From: Elusimicrobiota bacterium
GTDB lineage: Bacteria > Elusimicrobiota > Elusimicrobia > FEN-1173
DNA: 9,861 nt
Assembly: GCA_003158755.1 (NCBI GenBank)
Contig: PMLF01000083.1
Coordinates: forward strand, 1 to 9,861
Reading direction: 5' to 3'
Positions 6,999-9,861 of the stretch are shown piece by piece; positions within the stretch are counted from its first letter, which is position 1, and each line of letters begins with the position of its first letter. A model generated the notes under the pieces. That model was not told the DNA's origin and did no database searches. It saw only the letters and a list, made by a program, of their open reading frames with translations. The position numbers and the translations under genes were made by a program.

Positions 6999-7544
6999 AT
7001 GGCCGTCACCAAAGAACAGAAAAACATCGTCGCGGCGGTCTTCGGGATGCTGTTTTTCTCCTATTTATGGTGGAATTATTTGTTGTCGCCGGCGATGGAC
7101 AAGATCAAGGTCACCCGCGAGGAGAACCAAAAGATCGAAGACAAAGTGGAAACGATGAAGCGCACCGCCGCGCGCTTGAGCGCCTTGGAAAAGGAGCGGG
7201 ACGCCCTTGCGGCCGAGGTCAGCAAGGCCGAGAAGAAGCTCCCCAAGCAGAAGAACGTGGAAGAAGTCATCCGCATCCTCACCGAGCAGTCCCAGCGGGA
7301 GAAAGTGTATATCAACACCTTCACTCCGGAGGCGGAGCAACCCAAGAACTATTTCGTGGAGATCCCTTTCGGGATCTCCTACACCGCCAATTTTCATTCG
7401 CTCGCCCGGTTCCTGGCGGCGATGGGTCAGCAGGAGCGCATCATGGCGGCGCGGAACCTGACCATGACGTTCGGATCGAATCCGGGGAGAGGCCATACGA
7501 TTTCAGGCAGTTTCACTTTGTTGGCCTACATTTTTAAAGGATAG
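6999..7544 (+). CDS. pilO: Type IV pilus inner-membrane alignment protein PilO
   Basis: A 181-residue partner of PilN with the same plan: short cytoplasmic start, one membrane segment (about 9-27), a charged heptad-rich coiled coil (about 33-80), the PilO-typical LPKQKNVEEVIRILTEQSQ (81-99), and a periplasmic ferredoxin-like domain ending in GSFTLLAYIFKG (170-181). It stabilises PilN and contacts PilP. AAGGGA at 6985-6990 lies 8 bases before the ATG, and only two bases separate it from the pilN stop. A perfect 9-base inverted repeat with a 4-base loop falls inside the coding region at 7358-7379. pilP starts four bases after the stop. Confidence 0.93.
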   Translation: MAVTKEQKNIVAAVFGMLFFSYLWWNYLLSPAMDKIKVTREENQKIEDKVETMKRTAARLSALEKERDALAAEVSKAEKKLPKQKNVEEVIRILTEQSQREKVYINTFTPEAEQPKNYFVEIPFGISYTANFHSLARFLAAMGQQERIMAARNLTMTFGSNPGRGHTISGSFTLLAYIFKG

Positions 7545-7548
7545 CCGA

Positions 7549-8064
7549 ATGAAAAGACGAAAGGCGAAATCCGTTATGGGGAAAAGGGCGGTTTCATCGG
7601 CGCTTTTTGCCGCTTGTTGCCTTTCCCTTTTCGTCTTAGGCGCTTCCATGGCGGAAGCCGCCGCGCCGGTGGTTTCGTCCTCCACGGCGGCGGCTCCCGA
7701 AGAGCCCACCTACGTCTATTCGGCCGCCTCCCGGGACCCCTTCGTGCCTCTCATCGGAGGTTCCCTCTCCATTCAGACGAGCGTCTCCTCTCCCGAAAAA
7801 GAACCGGGCCTTTTCAACCCTTCCACCATCGATCTCAAAGGTATCATCCGCACCCGGACGGGCCGTTGGGCCGTTTTGATGTCGAGCACCGGGGACCGGT
7901 TCCTCGTGGAGAATGGAAAGATCCGGGATTCCAAGAGAAAGCCGGTGCAGGGATACGTCGGCATCATCAAAGAGAAAAGCCTGGTCCTCATCGGACCCAA
8001 CAACCAAGTCACCGAATTAAAGATGAAGCGGGACCAGGAAAAAGAAAAGGGAAAGACCAAGTAA
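7549..8064 (+). CDS. pilP: Type IV pilus periplasmic alignment protein PilP
   Basis: A 171-residue exported protein linking PilN/PilO to the PilQ secretin. After a very basic start (KRRKAK) and a hydrophobic segment (about 14-34) comes a flexible Ala/Ser/Pro stretch, the PilP signature SRDPFVPLIG (61-70), and a small beta-sandwich domain (about 92-160) with LKGIIRTRTGRWAVLM (96-111). The tail is strongly basic (KRDQEKEKGKTK). PilP is a lipoprotein in several species. Here Cys23 follows Phe20-Ala21-Ala22, a weak lipobox, while Ala35-Glu36-Ala37 offers an alternative signal-peptidase-I site, so the processing type is uncertain. AAAGGA at 7536-7541 lies 7 bases before the ATG and supports this start over the internal Met10. 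Confidence 0.92.
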   Translation: MKRRKAKSVMGKRAVSSALFAACCLSLFVLGASMAEAAAPVVSSSTAAAPEEPTYVYSAASRDPFVPLIGGSLSIQTSVSSPEKEPGLFNPSTIDLKGIIRTRTGRWAVLMSSTGDRFLVENGKIRDSKRKPVQGYVGIIKEKSLVLIGPNNQVTELKMKRDQEKEKGKTK

Positions 8065-8078
8065 GAGCCACTCTCAGT

Positions 8079-8097
8079 CCCCGGCCAATGGCCGGGG
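8079..8097. repeat. Perfect GC-rich palindrome between pilP and pilQ
   Basis: CCCCGGCC (8079-8086) and GGCCGGGG (8090-8097) form a perfect 8-base stem around a 3-base loop (AAT), 14 bases after the pilP stop and 24 bases before the pilQ start. No T-run follows, so it is not a standard intrinsic terminator. It could be an mRNA stability or processing element, or it could slow translation and transcription into pilQ. It lies in a 57-base spacer, the only sizeable gap within the pil operon. Confidence 0.6.
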
Positions 8098-8121
8098 CGC
8101 GACCGTCAGGAGGCAGTGCCC

Positions 8122-9861
8122 ATGGAAAAGTCCCGGGAAAATTTTCTGAAGCGATTCGGAGGTCGGAAGAAGCGCCGCTTGGGCGCTCTCGTGGCGGCGA
8201 TCTTCGCCCTCCACTCATCGGCCGGACCTTTCGCCGAAGGGGTGGCGGTGGCGCCGGTCGTCGCGTCCACGGCGGCTTCCTTAAAGAGCGTGACCTACGA
8301 AAACAAGGTGCTGCGCATTCGTTTGGATCAGCCCGTTCCTTACCATGTTTTTTCCTTAAACCATCCTCAGCGCCTCGTCATCGAACTCCCCAACACCACG
8401 GTGGGGGACAAACCGTACGAGGCTCCTTTGCGCGACGACGTCTTGAAAAAGATCCGTTTCGCGCAATTCCAAACCGTCCCGAAGAAGATCTCCCGAGTGG
8501 TCCTGGAAGTAACCAAGCAAGTGCCGTTTGAATCGTCGCAGGAAGGCAACGATATCCTCTTCACGTTCGGGGTCAAAAAGGAAAAGTCGGCCGCCGTCCC
8601 GGCGGCCGCGGCGGCGCCCGTCGTGGAAGCGGCGTCCCCGGCCAAGCCGGTTCCGGAGGGGACGTCTCTGTCCGGAGAGGCGCAAGAAACCGTGGAATCC
8701 GCCGCGGTGGAGTCCAACACCCAAGGCGGGAAAAAGAAGTCCAAAGACCTTCTGAAATCGCTTCCCAAGAGCCTCGTCACCATTGATTTCGACGACGCCG
8801 ATGTCGGCGACGTCCTCCGGGTGCTTTCGGAGATGAGCGGCCTCAACATCATCCACGCGTCCAACGTACGGGGGACGGTATCGGTCCATTTGGACCAGGT
8901 GCCCTTCAACGAGGCGTTCGAGACGATCCTGACCATGCAAGGGTTGGTCGCTCAGCAGATGGGCAGCAACATCCTCCGGATTTTGACTCCGGAAGAATTG
9001 AACGCCGATCGGGCGCGGGCGGTCGTCACCTATAAGACCTTCATATTGAATTACGCCAAAGCCTCCGAGATAATGCCCCTGTTGTCCACCGTGAAGATTT
9101 CTCCGACCGCCCAGGTGAAGGTCGACGACCGGGACAACGCCCTCATCGTCACCGATACCCCGGAAGGCATCGCTTCGGCGGAGCGCCTCATCTCCGAACT
9201 GGACATCCGGCCGCAGCAGGTACTCATCGAAGCCAAAATCGTCGAGGTGACCCTCGCCAACTCCCTCGACCTCGGAATCCGGTGGGAATACGCCGGACTC
9301 AATAGTTCGGCCGGCAAGACCGCGGCGATCGGCGTCCGCCAGACCAAGACGGCCCAGGACGCCAATCCGGGGTCGGTCGGTTTCGTCAACGGCGGTGGAA
9401 ACTTGAGCAATCCGGCTCCCGGCGTTTCATCCGTCGGCGCGGGCAACGTGTCGGCCCTGACTCCCAGCGATCGCGGCACGGGGGTTACATTACCCAATAC
9501 GAACCCTAACGCTTCGGCGTTTACCTTTGGGTTTATCAACAACACGGACCTCCTGACGGCGACCTTGAACGCCTTGGCCACGGAGGGCAAAACCAAAATC
9601 CTTTCTTCGCCGAAGATCATCACGCTCAACAACCAGGAGGCGAAGATCCAGGTCGGTTCCAAGCTGCCCTTCTCCACCGTCACCGTGGCTCAATCCGGCG
9701 TGACGACGCAAAACATCACCTTCGTGGACGTGGGCATCATGCTGGACGTGACTCCCATCATCAACAGCGACAACCGCGTGCGGCTCAAAGTCAAACCGGA
9801 AGTGAGCCTCCCCGGGCAGAACACGTCGGCGGGGCCCCAGATCCAGACCCGTAACGCCGAG
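8122..9861 (+). CDS. pilQ: Type IV pilus outer-membrane secretin PilQ (3' end beyond window)
   Basis: An open frame of 580 codons running off the right edge without a stop. It encodes the ring-forming secretin through which the pilus crosses the outer membrane. Order: basic N-terminus and signal peptide (about 1-39); one AMIN peptidoglycan-binding domain (about 53-150, with VIELPNTTVG 86-95); an Ala/Pro/Glu/Lys-rich linker (about 152-212); an STN/N0 domain (about 218-285, IDFDDADVGDVLRVLSEMSG); an N1 domain (about 303-365, with DRDNALIVTD); and the secretin core, with EAKIVEV (370-376), a Gly/Asn/Ser-rich variable stretch (about 394-466), ILSSPKIITLNNQEAKIQVG (493-512) and VDVGIMLDVTP (535-545). 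AGGAGG at 8108-8113, 8 bases before the ATG, is the strongest ribosome binding site in the window. Judged by family, only the last few dozen residues, including the usual VIGG motif, are missing. Confidence 0.95.
   Translation, partial: MEKSRENFLKRFGGRKKRRLGALVAAIFALHSSAGPFAEGVAVAPVVASTAASLKSVTYENKVLRIRLDQPVPYHVFSLNHPQRLVIELPNTTVGDKPYEAPLRDDVLKKIRFAQFQTVPKKISRVVLEVTKQVPFESSQEGNDILFTFGVKKEKSAAVPAAAAAPVVEAASPAKPVPEGTSLSGEAQETVESAAVESNTQGGKKKSKDLLKSLPKSLVTIDFDDADVGDVLRVLSEMSGLNIIHASNVRGTVSVHLDQVPFNEAFETILTMQGLVAQQMGSNILRILTPEELNADRARAVVTYKTFILNYAKASEIMPLLSTVKISPTAQVKVDDRDNALIVTDTPEGIASAERLISELDIRPQQVLIEAKIVEVTLANSLDLGIRWEYAGLNSSAGKTAAIGVRQTKTAQDANPGSVGFVNGGGNLSNPAPGVSSVGAGNVSALTPSDRGTGVTLPNTNPNASAFTFGFINNTDLLTATLNALATEGKTKILSSPKIITLNNQEAKIQVGSKLPFSTVTVAQSGVTTQNITFVDVGIMLDVTPIINSDNRVRLKVKPEVSLPGQNTSAGPQIQTRNAE

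Noticed and set aside
7614..8531. 305-codon + strand frame crossing pilP and the start of pilQ
   Set aside because: Both pilP and pilQ are confirmed by family motifs in other frames; this product is Arg/Gly/Pro-rich and unrecognisable.
9051..9683. Minus-strand frame (210 codons) opposite the secretin domain
   Set aside because: It is antisense to conserved secretin motifs and lacks any recognisable domain.
1..9861. Search for tRNA, rRNA, CRISPR arrays, transposase genes, attachment sites or direct-repeat mobile element ends
   Set aside because: None found by eye: no repeat-spacer pattern, no transposase or integrase motifs, and coding is continuous with consistent GC-rich codon use.

Overview
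The window reads as a GC-rich Gram-negative chromosome segment with every convincing gene on the + strand. A complete pilM-N-O-P series followed by an outer-membrane secretin implies a double-membrane cell. The pairing with a CHASE2 Ser/Thr kinase, a PP2C phosphatase and FHA proteins suggests a deltaproteobacteria-like or related lineage. That taxonomic guess is inference from gene style, not a match to a known genome. No tRNA, rRNA, CRISPR array, insertion sequence or other mobile element was seen.

Region 1 (1-5170) is a signalling module of four tightly packed genes: a stand-alone cyclic-nucleotide-binding (CNB) domain protein, a large membrane CHASE2-TPR-Ser/Thr kinase with a proline-rich tail, a PP2C-type phosphatase, and a protein with two FHA domains. 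The first three are joined by 4-base ATGA stop/start overlaps and the fourth follows after 7 bases, so they are almost certainly co-transcribed and translationally coupled. Together they contain a sensor/writer (kinase), an eraser (phosphatase), a reader (FHA) and a possible second-messenger or allosteric module (CNB).

Region 2 (5171-5299) is a 129-base gap. It holds a near-consensus sigma70-type promoter and, downstream of it, a long GC-rich hairpin followed by a T-rich run. The hairpin may terminate the upstream operon, attenuate the pil operon, or both.

Region 3 (5300-9861) is the type IV pilus alignment and secretin operon pilM-pilN-pilO-pilP-pilQ, with pilQ running off the right edge. 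PilM (cytoplasmic, actin-like) binds the N-terminus of PilN. PilN and PilO form the inner-membrane alignment pair. PilP links them through the periplasm to the PilQ outer-membrane secretin. A strong palindrome lies between pilP and pilQ.

The most interesting idea is that the phosphorylation module sits directly upstream of, and may act on, the pilus machine. The parts are all recognisable families. What is unusual is the juxtaposition, the three FEI motifs in the kinase tail, the degenerate second FHA domain, the CNB domain lacking its usual phosphate-binding arginine, and the leader hairpin before pilM. There is no gene-free stretch longer than 129 bases.
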